From positions 532,501-596,500 of the forward strand of contig JAWLAO010000001.1 of the NCBI GenBank assembly GCA_041395445.1: DNA of 64,000 bases. Reading direction: 5' to 3'. This DNA comes from Gammaproteobacteria bacterium. GTDB taxonomy: Bacteria > Pseudomonadota > Gammaproteobacteria > Xanthomonadales > Marinicellaceae. Positions 10,101 to 19,154 of the stretch are shown one piece after another; within the stretch, counting starts at the first letter, position 1, and every line of letters begins with the position of its first letter. A program made the position numbers and the translations under genes. The notes below the pieces were generated by a model. That model was not told where the DNA came from, searched no databases, and worked only from the letters and a program-made list of their open reading frames with translations.

Positions 10101-10406
10101 ATGATTGCAAGAATATGGCATGGGACTACCAAACTTTCGGATATGGAAGAATACACAAAATTCATGAAAGCCAAGGCTGTCCCAGACTATAAAAGTACCG
10201 AAGGATTTGTAAAATTATCTTTTTTGAGACATGTCACAGATGATATTGCTCATTTCACCCTTATCACCTATTGGAAAAATCTGGAAGTGATAAAAAACTT
10301 TGCCGGCGAAGACTATGAAACACCTAAATACTACGATGAGGATAAAAACTTCTTACTGGAATTTGAAGATAAAGTGACTCATTATGAAGTTTTTGCTGAG
10401 GAATGA
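10101..10406 (+). CDS. ABM-fold (antibiotic biosynthesis monooxygenase-like) protein
   Basis: A 101-residue soluble protein with the dimeric alpha/beta-barrel pattern: an N-terminal strand (MIARIWHGTT), a central EGFVKLSFLRH strand, then FTLITYWKN and a C-terminal TxYEVFAEE strand. Members act as small monooxygenases, haem-degrading enzymes or stress proteins; none of these activities can be chosen here. The start codon is six bases after the P5C dehydrogenase stop, and the end overlaps the next gene by four bases, so the three genes may form one transcript. Confidence 0.7.
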   Translation: MIARIWHGTTKLSDMEEYTKFMKAKAVPDYKSTEGFVKLSFLRHVTDDIAHFTLITYWKNLEVIKNFAGEDYETPKYYDEDKNFLLEFEDKVTHYEVFAEE

Positions 10407-10897
10407 CGATGATAGATAAATCTTTAGTAGGAAAGCTTTTCAGTTTCGATGCAAAACTAGAGAATTGGGCTGAGGGCATGGATTACTGCGCAGTTCGTGT
10501 GCCCATGAAGATCACGAATTCACTTGGTACTAGAGGTCCTGTACTAGTGAATGCAAGTGTAAACAATTCAGAGTTATTTCAGGTAAGCCTTTTTCCAGTA
10601 GGAGGTGGTAAACACTACATTCGAATTAAGGCAAAAATTCGTAAGCTTACAAAAACCAAGTCGGGTGATCGAGTTAAGCTGGACTTTGTGGTTTTAGACC
10701 CTAATGATGTAGATGTTCCTGATGAATTATTGGATTTATTAGAAACTGAAGGGATGATAGATGCTTTTATGGATATCCCCCCCGGAAAGAGAAATTATTT
10801 GATTCGTCGTATACAGGAAGCTGTAAAACCGGCCACCCGAGAAAAGCGAATTTGTGAAGCACTAGATGTGGCTATTGAGAGAGAACATAAAGCCTAA
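10403..10897 (+). CDS. DUF1905 / YdeI-like (OmdA) protein
   Basis: A 164-residue protein with two recognisable parts. Residues ~8-90 look like DUF1905 (FSFDAKLENW..., NASVNNSELFQVSLFPVGGGKHYIRIKAKIR is its typical second half). Residues ~100-164 look like the YdeI/OmdA 'bacteriocin-protection' tail (DVDVPDELLDLL, FMDIPPGKRNYLIRRIQEA, KPATREKRI). Function is not established; the tail is shared with proteins that protect against bacteriocins or act on envelope stress. Codon choice seems less regular than in neighbours, and such genes are common on mobile cassettes. A structured repeat begins 78 bases after its stop. Confidence 0.75.
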   Translation: MTMIDKSLVGKLFSFDAKLENWAEGMDYCAVRVPMKITNSLGTRGPVLVNASVNNSELFQVSLFPVGGGKHYIRIKAKIRKLTKTKSGDRVKLDFVVLDPNDVDVPDELLDLLETEGMIDAFMDIPPGKRNYLIRRIQEAVKPATREKRICEALDVAIEREHKA

Positions 10898-10975
10898 TGG
10901 CAATGCATAACAAAGCGCATCAAACGAAAAATTTTCCCTTGCGCTCCAAATTTTCCTGTTAACTCCACATTAAGT

Positions 10976-11175
10976 TTCCAACAAAACAATAATCCCCCTT
11001 AACTCTCACCGAAATATTTTTGAAAATTTGGATTTACGTTTGCTTATGTTTGAATGTCGCTTGCGACATGAGTTCAAGCAAACGCCAAATTAGTGAAAAT
11101 ATTTTGGGAAGCCAGAGGCTGAGAGTTTGGGGTGTGTTTTGTGTTACTTTTCGCACAAGCAAAAGTAACGAGAAG
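10976..11175. repeat. Structured interspersed repeat, copy A
   Basis: About 200 bases related to positions 63052-63245. The outer arms pair (CCCC..AACTCTC at 10995-11007 with GAGAGTT.GGGG at 11121-11132). A second level pairs AATTTGG (11025-11031) with CCAAATT (11085-11091). The inner hairpin pairs CGTTTGCTT (11037-11045) with AAGCAAACG (11076-11084) and contains GTCGC-TT-GCGAC. A separate hairpin follows (GTTACTTTT 11143-11151 with AAAAGTAAC 11161-11169). Copy B has different bases in the inner and trailing stems but keeps the pairing. This element fills most of the 360-base gap between the YdeI-like gene and the Lnb-like gene. Confidence 0.8.
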
Positions 11176-11217
11176 AAAGATGATGAAACAAATCAGGCAC
11201 GATAATTTTATAATTTA

Positions 11218-11245
11218 GATTTCTCGACTACGCTCGAAATGACGG
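11218..11245. repeat. Short palindromic repeat (TTTCTCGACTACGCTCGAAATGACGG type)
   Basis: ATTTC.CGA...TCGAAAT is an imperfect palindrome followed by GACGG. Very similar units are dispersed in many proteobacterial genomes. It lies 14 bases beyond the stop of the Lnb-like gene, so it may sit in that transcript's 3' end. Confidence 0.5.
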
Positions 11246-11258
11246 TTTTTCTTTGATA

Positions 11259-12386
11259 TCAAACTAAGTTTTTCGATTTGGACTTCAAAATCATCTGATT
11301 CGCCACAATCACATTAATCATCATAAATCCGAAAAGATATATGCTGGTGAATACAATCGCTGCAATTAGCCACAGCATATTGATAATGACATAGAAAGTA
11401 ATTAACTTTTCTTTTCTTAATGTTTTGAAGAGAAACAAAAAAGCCAGAGGGAAAAACAAAAGTACATTTACATTATTTGCTGCAACGCTGTGACTGGTAA
11501 AAAACCATAATAGCAATAACCCTATTCCGACCAATGATTGTAAAATTAGCCAACTATTGACAGCGATCATCGCCGTTTTACCGTAATGCAATAGAATTAA
11601 CATGAGGATGACAATTGCAAACATTGCGTAGTGAGTTTTCCAGAAACTGTATTGACTGAAAACTGACTCTTCCGGTTTTGGTTGATGAACCAACTCTAGT
11701 TTGCCAACCCACTCTGCCTTGATATTCTCCAAATCTTGGGCAAATACATCAGGAAAAATTGATAGCTGCCATTGATTGCGGTCTTTATATGCAGGCAAAC
11801 CATAAGCGATGGCAATTCCCAAATTCATCCAGCTTTGGTTTTTTGCAGGAAATGTTAAGTCATACCAGCTTTGTCCGTTTTCGATGGAGTGTAATGATGT
11901 CAATATTTCACCATGTGTCACATCATCAATAATGTCGCGGATTCTTGAGGTGCAATTGTTACGAAAATAATCGTATTTGTAGTAACGGTTTTCAGGTTGA
12001 GCCAAATAATTGAGTTTACGAATTAGTTTGGCTTTTTCTTCATGATCGAGATTCAGCTTTTGCTTCCAAACGGTTCGTCCGCTTTCTATTGCAGACTCAA
12101 GCGCTTGTTGGGTGGGTTCGATTCCTAAAAAATAACGACTCTCTCCTTTGGCAAATTTAAGGAAAAAATCCTCTTCGTTAAAATCAAAATAACCAAAGCC
12201 ATAAACATAATCATAGCTACTTGATTTAACCCGGATTGCAGTATGTCCGAAAGCTTCCCAGTAATCAGGACCCACACCTATGGTGATAAGATCAACTTCA
12301 ACATTATCGGCATGATTTTGTGCACCAGAGTTTTGCCATAAAAGCAAAAGAAGCAAGAATATTAGCAGTGAAACTGTAAACTTCAT
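11259..12386 (-). CDS. DUF4105 membrane protein, candidate lipoprotein N-acyltransferase (Lnb-like)
   Basis: A 375-residue protein with a signal/anchor helix (residues 5-18), a periplasmic DUF4105 domain (~30-225) and about four C-terminal membrane helices (~252-360). Conserved candidates for catalysis are His48 in AFGHTAIRV and Cys145 in RNNCTSRIRDII; PENRYYKYDYF precedes the cysteine. This layout and these motifs match the Bacteroides Lnb family, reported to N-acylate lipoproteins without homology to Lnt. The start codon overlaps the corC stop by one base (TAATG). In E. coli that exact position, directly after corC (ybeX), is held by lnt. The family call is well supported; the enzymatic role is inferred from family and position. 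Other DUF4105 proteins have no assigned role. Confidence 0.75.
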   Translation of the reverse strand: MKFTVSLLIFLLLLLLWQNSGAQNHADNVEVDLITIGVGPDYWEAFGHTAIRVKSSSYDYVYGFGYFDFNEEDFFLKFAKGESRYFLGIEPTQQALESAIESGRTVWKQKLNLDHEEKAKLIRKLNYLAQPENRYYKYDYFRNNCTSRIRDIIDDVTHGEILTSLHSIENGQSWYDLTFPAKNQSWMNLGIAIAYGLPAYKDRNQWQLSIFPDVFAQDLENIKAEWVGKLELVHQPKPEESVFSQYSFWKTHYAMFAIVILMLILLHYGKTAMIAVNSWLILQSLVGIGLLLLWFFTSHSVAANNVNVLLFFPLAFLFLFKTLRKEKLITFYVIINMLWLIAAIVFTSIYLFGFMMINVIVANQMILKSKSKNLV

Positions 12387-13228
12387 TAAACCAATGTTAA
12401 TTCCAAAGTTTTCAAACGTCTGTTATCGCTGGATAATACTTTGAATTTAAAATTGCCGAAATCAATCTCTTCATTCACATCTGGTAAACGACCTTCAGCA
12501 TTGACAATCATGCCACCGACGGTGTCAAATTCGCTATTGTCGAATTCGGTGCCAAACTCTTCGTTAAACTCTTCAATAGTTAGCAGAGCATTGATTCTGA
12601 AAAGACCGTCAGATACTTTTTGAACAAACGCTTCTTCTTCCTCATCGGTTTCATCATCAATATCACCAACAATTTCTTCCAGTAAATCTTCAATGGTTAC
12701 CAATCCGGCGACGCCGCCATATTCATCAATAACGATTGCCATGTGGTTGCGGGAAGTTCTGAATTCATGCAATAGGATATTGACTCTTTTGGATTCAGGA
12801 ACAACGACAGGTTGGCGGATAAATCTCTCAATGTCAAAATCATCATGCGATTGGGTGAAATAACTGACTAAATCTTTTGCCAACAATATACCTTCCACTT
12901 CATCCTTGTCTTCGCCAATCACAGGGAAACGGGAATGACCGGACTCGCTGATGATTGAAAGAATTTCTTCAAATTCAGAATCTCTGGGAATCACAATCAT
13001 TTGAGCTCTGGGAATCATGACTTGTCTGACTTGCATATCAGAAACTTTTAAAGCTCCTTTAATCATGTCAAGAGCATCGGCATCAACGATATTGTTTTCG
13101 TGAGCTTCCTGCAATATTACAAGTAAATCTTGTATGTTTTTCGGCTCGCCTGAAAAGGCATTAGAAAGGCGCTCCAACCATGACTTTTTTTCCTGGCCGG
13201 AACCGGTGGTACTGTTCTCTTCGTTCAT
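12386..13228 (-). CDS. corC: CorC/YbeX CBS-pair protein
   Basis: Cytoplasmic protein (280 residues) with an N-terminal extension, two CBS domains (~residues 68-185, including VMIPRAQMIVI, SRFPVIGEDKDEVEGILLAKDL and HMAIVIDEYGGVAGLVTIEDLLEEIVGDI) and a C-terminal CorC_HlyC FAD-like domain (~200-280, TVGGMI motif). CorC is linked to Mg2+/Co2+ resistance, and in E. coli YbeX is also linked to ribosome metabolism. It is the first gene of a pair with the Lnb-like gene, overlapping by one base. ybeZ and ybeY, its usual upstream partners, are not in the window; plsC is upstream instead. Confidence 0.92.
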   Translation of the reverse strand: MNEENSTTGSGQEKKSWLERLSNAFSGEPKNIQDLLVILQEAHENNIVDADALDMIKGALKVSDMQVRQVMIPRAQMIVIPRDSEFEEILSIISESGHSRFPVIGEDKDEVEGILLAKDLVSYFTQSHDDFDIERFIRQPVVVPESKRVNILLHEFRTSRNHMAIVIDEYGGVAGLVTIEDLLEEIVGDIDDETDEEEEAFVQKVSDGLFRINALLTIEEFNEEFGTEFDNSEFDTVGGMIVNAEGRLPDVNEEIDFGNFKFKVLSSDNRRLKTLELTLV

Positions 13229-13320
13229 CGAAGTGGATAACTTCCTCTTAATTGAATGGCTTTATTGTATCAAAAGTGACTTTTCAGACACTAAAACAGG
13301 TGAATTTTTTGACGTTTTAC

Positions 13321-14109
13321 TCAGTTTTTTATCTCTAAAGCGGATGCAATTGCTGTTTTTGACATAGAAGACAATTCATTCACATCTTTTTCCGAATAAA
13401 CTTCCGCGCTTATCGGTTTGTGAATGGTTAGTGAAACTTTGGCTGGAAATATAGATAAACTCCCCGGTGTCATCACGCTGTTAGCACCATTGATAGTGAC
13501 TGGAAGAATGGGCAAATTTAACTCCTTTGCCATTCGAAAAGCTCCTTTTTTAAATGGTAAAAGCAAACCACTTTTACTGCGTGTTCCCTCCGGGAAAAAG
13601 AAAGCCGAAACACCATCTGAAATTAAATGTTTAGCGGCTGATAACGATTGTTTGGCTTTTTCTGTATTGCTTCGGTCAACAAAAACATGCCCCATAGTTT
13701 TACACGCTAAGCCAACGAAAGGCATCTTTTCCAACTCTTTCTTCATCACCCATTTGATTTCTGCAGGCAAATGTCCATAAACGAGCAGAATATCATACAA
13801 ACTTTGGTGATTGCAGACGATGATATAAGATTGTTTTCGGTCTACATTTTCCGCCCCGATGACTTTTGCAGGACTGAAAGCAATCCAGAGTAAGACTTTA
13901 CCCCAGGCTCGACCAATCACTTTACTCGCCCAACGAGGACTGATTAATTTTGAAAAAATTAAAATCAATGTTGAAACAATGGCTGTCATTGCCCAGGAAA
14001 TCGGATAAATAATCAAAACTGTATAAATCTGGAACACCTTTCCAAAAACAGTTTTGGAGGTGATTTCTGGCATCTTGAAATTGGTAATATTATCAAACAT
14101 ACAGTTCAA
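13321..14109 (-). CDS. plsC: 1-acyl-sn-glycerol-3-phosphate acyltransferase
   Basis: Membrane-bound enzyme that acylates lysophosphatidic acid to phosphatidic acid. The catalytic HX4D motif is present (NHQSLYD), as is the glycerol-phosphate-binding FPEGTRS motif; IPVTINGA-like motif IV appears as LPVTINGANSV. One N-terminal membrane helix (about residues 30-55) is visible. Length 262 is normal. The first ATG is used here, but starts at MFDN or MPEITS a few codons later are equally possible. The gene is divergent from ppk2. Confidence 0.88.
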   Translation of the reverse strand: MNCMFDNITNFKMPEITSKTVFGKVFQIYTVLIIYPISWAMTAIVSTLILIFSKLISPRWASKVIGRAWGKVLLWIAFSPAKVIGAENVDRKQSYIIVCNHQSLYDILLVYGHLPAEIKWVMKKELEKMPFVGLACKTMGHVFVDRSNTEKAKQSLSAAKHLISDGVSAFFFPEGTRSKSGLLLPFKKGAFRMAKELNLPILPVTINGANSVMTPGSLSIFPAKVSLTIHKPISAEVYSEKDVNELSSMSKTAIASALEIKN

Positions 14110-14170
14110 AAGTACGATTTTAATTACAGATTTGTTAGAATCAAATTCATTGAATCAGGGGATATTCTAC

Positions 14171-15016
14171 ATGAAGCTAGAAACTTTTAAAAGCACAACA
14201 AACTCGCTGAGAGCTTCTCAAGCAGAAATCAATAAACTTTATTATGATGTTAAGAACACCAAGAAACTGCAAACGAAATTATCCAAACAACTGGCGGAAC
14301 TTCAATCCCAAATTCAGGCAGAAAAAAAACATGCCGTTTTAGTCATTTTTCAAGCAATGGATGCCGCCGGCAAAGACAGTACCATTCGCAATGTTTTTGC
14401 ACAATGCGATATTGGAGGCATCAATAATGTTGCTTTTAAACAGCCATCAAAAGAAGAGAGTTCGCATGATTTTCTTTGGCGTTGCAACAAACACGTTCCT
14501 CAAAGAGGACAACTTACTATTTTCAACCGAAGTTATTATGAAGAGGTTTTAGTTGTTAAAGTGCATCCCGAATGGCTTGGTTCGCAAAAAGTAGAAGTGC
14601 CTGTTACAGATAAGTTTTGGCAGAATCGTTATGACAGCATCAATGATTTTGAAAAGCATTTGAGTTTATCAGGTACAAAAATCATCAAATTCATGCTGGA
14701 TGTTTCGCAAAAAGAACAGCACCATCGTTTTATCAGAAGATACAAAACACCATCCAAGCAATGGAAATTCAGCATTGGGGATCTCAAAGAAAGTAAACTT
14801 TGGAAAGAGTATCAAAATGCTTTTGATGATTTGTTAAAACAAACATCTACAGAAACCAATTCCTGGTATGTGATTCCAGCCGACAGTAAACCTTTTATGC
14901 GTTTGCTGGTGACTGAAATTCTGATTAATGAACTCTCTCAATTGAATCCGCAATATCCGCCCATGGAAAAAATTGATGAAGAAGATTTAAAACTGATAAA
15001 ACATTTAATGCCTTAA
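14171..15016 (+). CDS. ppk2: Polyphosphate kinase 2 family protein
   Basis: Soluble kinase that transfers phosphate between polyphosphate and nucleotides. The 281-residue protein has the Walker A motif AMDAAGKDST, the lid segment NVAFKQPSKEESSHDFLWR, and the Walker B region IFNRSYYEEVLVVKVHP. The pattern looks most like class III PPK2 enzymes, which use polyphosphate to regenerate NDPs and NTPs from AMP and ADP; the subclass is an inference. I start at the ATG at 14171, preceded by an AGGGGA ribosome site, although the frame is open 39 codons further upstream into plsC. Confidence 0.9.
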   Translation: MKLETFKSTTNSLRASQAEINKLYYDVKNTKKLQTKLSKQLAELQSQIQAEKKHAVLVIFQAMDAAGKDSTIRNVFAQCDIGGINNVAFKQPSKEESSHDFLWRCNKHVPQRGQLTIFNRSYYEEVLVVKVHPEWLGSQKVEVPVTDKFWQNRYDSINDFEKHLSLSGTKIIKFMLDVSQKEQHHRFIRRYKTPSKQWKFSIGDLKESKLWKEYQNAFDDLLKQTSTETNSWYVIPADSKPFMRLLVTEILINELSQLNPQYPPMEKIDEEDLKLIKHLMP

Positions 15017-15106
15017 AAGCCCGAGAATTAACTGCCACGATTGGATTTTTCTCGTCAAAAGGTGTATAAAATAAGGAAATTCTATAAAAAAAAATGGGGA
15101 AAAGTC

Positions 15107-17131
15107 ATGAAACGATTACTACTATTATTGTTTTTGTATGGATTGACCGCTCAATCAAAAGAATTTGATGTTGAAGTTACTGTCAGGGCGGATCAACCGA
15201 ATGAACTGGTAGCTCTCATTGAAAATGCCATGAATGGCACAGGTTCGAATAACATCAAAATCATCCCTGGAGAAAATGGTGAGAAACAAATGTTTATCAC
15301 TGATGATTATATGGATTCCGGTCATGTTTTCCCTGACATAACCAAACCGCTGAAAATTTCTGCCAATGAAGCCGATGATATTCAAATCATTTTGAACTCA
15401 GACACTGCAGTTACCAATAAAAGCCACTTAAAGTTTTTTGCTTTTTTGGTATATGCAGATGCAATTTTACATCTACATCATTTAACATTTAAAGGGTTTT
15501 ACAGCGAATCCGGTGGTGGTGTGATTCGAGCAAGAGGAGCTGCTCTTCTCTATCTCATTAGTGTGACTTTCATAAATAACTTTGCTGCTGTTGAAGGCGG
15601 AGCGATTCATTTGTTTGAAAACGCTATTCTCTATGCCTTTCATTCACGTTTTTTACAAAACAAAAGTAACGGACTTGGTGGAGCAGTCAGTATTCGTGGT
15701 GCGGCTTTTGCTGTTATTTTCTTATCAACTTTGGTAAATAATATCGCCAGTCCTTACGGGTGTGATTTTAATATAAACTCCAATCCGGTTGCAGATGTTT
15801 ATGCTTTGATGCTCATCAATAGTGTAGTGATTTCCAGTTGTACCAACGTTCTTTTTGAAAATCCACTGGGTAAAATGTTTTTGATGATGAATACATTTTA
15901 CGGAAGCGGCAATTTAATTGACTCCACCGCCAAAGTTTATTTGTTTGCAAACATTATCAAATTAATTACCGGCAGTAGTGCAACTTCAACCGAAAAAGCA
16001 ATTTGTAACGATTTTGGTACAAATTCAATTGAATCGCTTGGTTTCAATATTTCCACTGAAAGCAGTTGTTCTTTGAATCAGGCATCGGATATGGCAAATA
16101 CTGACCCACTTATCAATCCTCCGGATGAAAACTATCAAATCATTCCGATGAGCAATTCACCAGTCATTGATGCCGGTGCATTTGAAATATTTACAGATGA
16201 GTTAGGCAAACAAACCTTACCTTGTTCTTATAAAGATTCTCGTGGCTTGGGTCGTCCACAAGATGCAAATGGTGATGGAGTTTTTGAATGCGATATTGGC
16301 TCAGTGGAAATTCAAGGCGGAGCTGATCTCACAAGTGCACAAACAGGAATGTTTTATGATATGGATCGCTCCGGCGAAGGTGTTATGGTTGAGATGTTGA
16401 GAAATGGAACAGCATTAGTCACTATGTTTACATATGCTCCAAATGGAAATGAGCAAATGTGGTTAATTGGAGTTGGAAATATCGTTGGGAATTCCATTGT
16501 TGTTGATGAACTACTTAAAACAACCGGAGGTTTCTTTGGTCCCGGCTTTAACCCCGATAATGTTACCCATGAAAGTGTTGGTAGTTTATCTTTAGTCTTT
16601 TCTGAATGTAACTCAAAAACCAACCCGGGGAAAATGACTTTCCAACCAAACAGTCAATTTGAGAATGAGTTGGACAGCATGCTTGTCAAAAGCAGACGAA
16701 TCACTAATGTTGTGGAATGTGATAGTTTAGAACAAAGCAATCCAATGGGCGGACGTTCGGGCTTATTTCACGACCCTACGCGATCCGGTGAAGGAGTTTT
16801 TGTTCAAATGATTAGCAATAACAGAGCATTAATTATTGCTTACACATATACAATTGATGGTAAGCACCTGTGGTTTATAAGTTCAGATGCTCAAATTAAT
16901 GGTAATAAAATTACTGCCGAGATGATATATCCTGAAAGTCTCACCAGCTTCGGAAACCAATTTAATTCAGCCGAACTCGATTTCAAACCATGGGGAACAA
17001 TTAAATTAGAATATCAACCCGAATGTGACAGCCTGACTTACTCTTACAATTCGGTTGTGGAAGAATATGGTTCCGCAACTTATAACTACCAAAGAGTGAC
17101 AAAAACCGAAGGAACAACTTGCGATTTATAA
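15107..17131 (+). CDS. Secreted beta-helix protein with two C-terminal repeats
   Basis: Exported protein of 674 residues. The start at 15107 has a good GGGGA site six bases upstream and gives a clean signal peptide (KRLLLLLFLYGLTAQS). Residues ~20-330 are a parallel beta-helix with the same plan as the 7-8 kb protein, ending in CDIGSVE. Two related ~95-residue modules follow: each begins GxFxDxxRSGEGVxVxM and contains a tryptophan (QMWLIG, HLWFIS). These 'SGEGV' modules recur in secreted proteins of marine gammaproteobacteria. Ligand unknown. Unlike its relative it ends ...CDL, without the GFD tail. Confidence 0.78.
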   Translation: MKRLLLLLFLYGLTAQSKEFDVEVTVRADQPNELVALIENAMNGTGSNNIKIIPGENGEKQMFITDDYMDSGHVFPDITKPLKISANEADDIQIILNSDTAVTNKSHLKFFAFLVYADAILHLHHLTFKGFYSESGGGVIRARGAALLYLISVTFINNFAAVEGGAIHLFENAILYAFHSRFLQNKSNGLGGAVSIRGAAFAVIFLSTLVNNIASPYGCDFNINSNPVADVYALMLINSVVISSCTNVLFENPLGKMFLMMNTFYGSGNLIDSTAKVYLFANIIKLITGSSATSTEKAICNDFGTNSIESLGFNISTESSCSLNQASDMANTDPLINPPDENYQIIPMSNSPVIDAGAFEIFTDELGKQTLPCSYKDSRGLGRPQDANGDGVFECDIGSVEIQGGADLTSAQTGMFYDMDRSGEGVMVEMLRNGTALVTMFTYAPNGNEQMWLIGVGNIVGNSIVVDELLKTTGGFFGPGFNPDNVTHESVGSLSLVFSECNSKTNPGKMTFQPNSQFENELDSMLVKSRRITNVVECDSLEQSNPMGGRSGLFHDPTRSGEGVFVQMISNNRALIIAYTYTIDGKHLWFISSDAQINGNKITAEMIYPESLTSFGNQFNSAELDFKPWGTIKLEYQPECDSLTYSYNSVVEEYGSATYNYQRVTKTEGTTCDL

Positions 17132-17154
17132 ACGACCGCTCAACTCAGGCAGAG

Positions 17155-18099
17155 TTAGCAAATAAAGTTAATTCTGCCTGCCAAACATTTTAGGTACATT
17201 GGTGCAAAACCAACCATTTCTCCATCCATATCAATAATAATTTGGCGGCAGTCAGTCGGCTCCACAATAATTTCTTTCACTTTATGATAGCTTATTTTCT
17301 CATGAACCAATTTTCGGCATTTTCTAAGATTTTTCAAATTCAACAAATAGGTCAATAATCCAACTTCTCCAATAATCACCAAAGAAAAATGTCCGTCGCT
17401 AACATCAGCATCAGGTGCTACTCCCAATGAATTTCCAAAATATTTAGCATTGGCAACAATCAGGTTTAATGCCTCTCCATTCCAGTTGAAATCATTATTA
17501 TAAGCTCTAAGTTTGCATTTTTTGAATGTCAGCATTGTTTTCACAATAGATAGAAAGTAGGTCATTTTTCCACTCAACCATTTTGGCATTTTCGATTTGG
17601 CAAGTAAAACTTCTCCGCCGATTCCAACATCTGCAATATTGATAAAATAGCTGGATTGCTTTTGATGTAATTCATCATGACTTTGTAACCAGCCGACATC
17701 AATCCAACGTGAGGAGTTAGAATCAATATTGTTAATCAAAGTATCAATGCTTTCATCTAAATCAACTGATTTGATGAAATCATTTCCACTACCTGCCGCA
17801 TAAACACCGATTTTAATACTCTTAATGGCTTGCCAGTCAATGCTCTCCGGCAAATTCGAATCACCTATTCGGAAGTGTTCAATCAAACTATTAAGCCCCT
17901 CATTCAAAGTCCCATCACCTCCAACAAAAATTATATGATTAAAACCGTGGCTCAAAGCATCCGAACAAAGCTGCTTTAAATGCCCCGGATATTCGGAGAT
18001 AAATATTTGATGTTCATAATTGGAAAAACTCTTCTCAACATCTGACTTTACAGATTCAAATTTTCGAATTGAGCCGTTAATTAGTATTGCAATTTTCAT
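17155..18099 (-). CDS. Diacylglycerol/lipid kinase (YegS/DgkB family)
   Basis: A 314-residue cytosolic lipid kinase with a DAGK catalytic domain. The nucleotide-binding motif FVGGDGTLNEGLNSL is clear, followed by VYAAGSGNDFIKS and, later, GGEVLLAKS and VAPDADVSDGHFSLVII, all in the family order. Such enzymes phosphorylate diacylglycerol, phosphatidylglycerol or long-chain bases; the substrate cannot be read from sequence. It stands between two plus-strand genes and is divergent from nth with 54 bases between starts. Confidence 0.85.
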   Translation of the reverse strand: MKIAILINGSIRKFESVKSDVEKSFSNYEHQIFISEYPGHLKQLCSDALSHGFNHIIFVGGDGTLNEGLNSLIEHFRIGDSNLPESIDWQAIKSIKIGVYAAGSGNDFIKSVDLDESIDTLINNIDSNSSRWIDVGWLQSHDELHQKQSSYFINIADVGIGGEVLLAKSKMPKWLSGKMTYFLSIVKTMLTFKKCKLRAYNNDFNWNGEALNLIVANAKYFGNSLGVAPDADVSDGHFSLVIIGEVGLLTYLLNLKNLRKCRKLVHEKISYHKVKEIIVEPTDCRQIIIDMDGEMVGFAPMYLKCLAGRINFIC

Positions 18100-18153
18100 T
18101 CGATTTGGTTTAAATCCAAGCTAAGTTAATTGACGAGTTATACACCAGTTTCC

Positions 18154-18786
18154 ATGAATAAACAAAAACGTATCGAAATTTTCAAAAGATTTCAAAGAAT
18201 CAACCCTCATCCAACAACCGAACTGGAATACTCAAATCCTTTTGAATTACTCATCGCTGTTATTTTATCTGCGCAAGCGACCGATGTCGGAGTGAATAAG
18301 GCTACCATCAGATTATTTAAGGTTGCAAACACACCTCAAAAAATCCTCAACCTCGGCCTGGATACACTCAAAGATTATGTTAAAACAATCGGATTGTATA
18401 ATGCAAAAGCTGAGAACATCATTGCAACATGCAAAATTCTCGTTGATAAATTTGATTCTACTGTTCCTGATAATCGCCAAGATTTAGAGTCTTTACCTGG
18501 GGTTGGCCGAAAAACAGCGAATGTTGTACTAAATACCGCATTCGGACAACCAACCATGGCAGTTGATACGCACATCTTTAGAGTTTCCAGACGCACAAAA
18601 ATTGCACATGGAAAAAATGTTCTTGAAGTTGAAAAAAGCCTGTTACGTTTAATCCCGGAAGAATTTTTAATGGATGCTCATCATTGGTTGATATTGCATG
18701 GTCGCTATACTTGCAAAGCCAGAAAACCAAATTGTGCTGAATGTATTATTAATGACTTATGCGAATACAACTCCAAAACCCTTTGA
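18154..18786 (+). CDS. nth: Endonuclease III
   Basis: DNA glycosylase/AP lyase that removes oxidised pyrimidines. The 210-residue protein aligns nearly end to end with E. coli Nth. Visible are the helix-hairpin-helix LPGVGRKTANVV with the catalytic lysine, the catalytic aspartate in AVDTHIFRV, and the C-terminal 4Fe-4S cluster with spacing C-x6-C-x2-C-x5-C. I chose the ATG at 18154 (MNKQKRIEIF matches the E. coli N-terminus) over a TTG eight codons upstream. Confidence 0.95.
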   Translation: MNKQKRIEIFKRFQRINPHPTTELEYSNPFELLIAVILSAQATDVGVNKATIRLFKVANTPQKILNLGLDTLKDYVKTIGLYNAKAENIIATCKILVDKFDSTVPDNRQDLESLPGVGRKTANVVLNTAFGQPTMAVDTHIFRVSRRTKIAHGKNVLEVEKSLLRLIPEEFLMDAHHWLILHGRYTCKARKPNCAECIINDLCEYNSKTL

Positions 18787-18870
18787 TTTTTAAAATAGTC
18801 AACAAATTGAAATGTTTGCAAATACAAACCGATTGAGATATATTTATTTCACTTTTGCAAGAACACAACA

Positions 18871-19146
18871 ATGTCATCCATTCTAATCATACACAAACAT
18901 AACTGTAGCAAAAATGAAGCCTGTCAACGTGCCGAACACATGCTTGATGATATCGCCAATGATTACAATCTCGAAATCGAACATGATGGAGATGGACAGA
19001 TTTATTTTTCAGGTTCAGGAATTCAAGGAGAGGTCGAAATTAACCAGGAAGAAATACATATTTCAGCCTCACTTGGCTTTTTAATGCTTGCCTTCAAACC
19101 AATTATTTCCGATAAAATAAAAAATAAACTGGAAGAAATATTTTAA
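18871..19146 (+). CDS. Polyhydroxyalkanoic acid system family protein
   Basis: A 91-residue protein of the small 'PHA granule region' family: N-terminal strand, helix with CQRAEHMLDDIANDY, central YFSGSGIQGEVEINQEEIHI and C-terminal LGFLMLAFKPIISDKI. The pattern resembles polyketide-cyclase-like folds. No PHA synthase or phasin gene is nearby, so the name gives family only. A hairpin follows the stop. Confidence 0.7.
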   Translation: MSSILIIHKHNCSKNEACQRAEHMLDDIANDYNLEIEHDGDGQIYFSGSGIQGEVEINQEEIHISASLGFLMLAFKPIISDKIKNKLEEIF

Positions 19147-19154
19147 CTTTGAAA

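Noticed and set aside
10897..10975. ATAACAAAGCGCATC after the YdeI-like gene as a second attC site
   Set aside because: A matching right arm with GTT at the correct distance could not be paired; GCGC and GTTA occur, but the spacing is wrong.
11020..11205. A 61-codon open frame with VTF...SKSNEKK, resembling a small gene
   Set aside because: It lies wholly within the structured repeat and its 'protein' is a translation of the repeat hairpins; copy B does not keep the frame.
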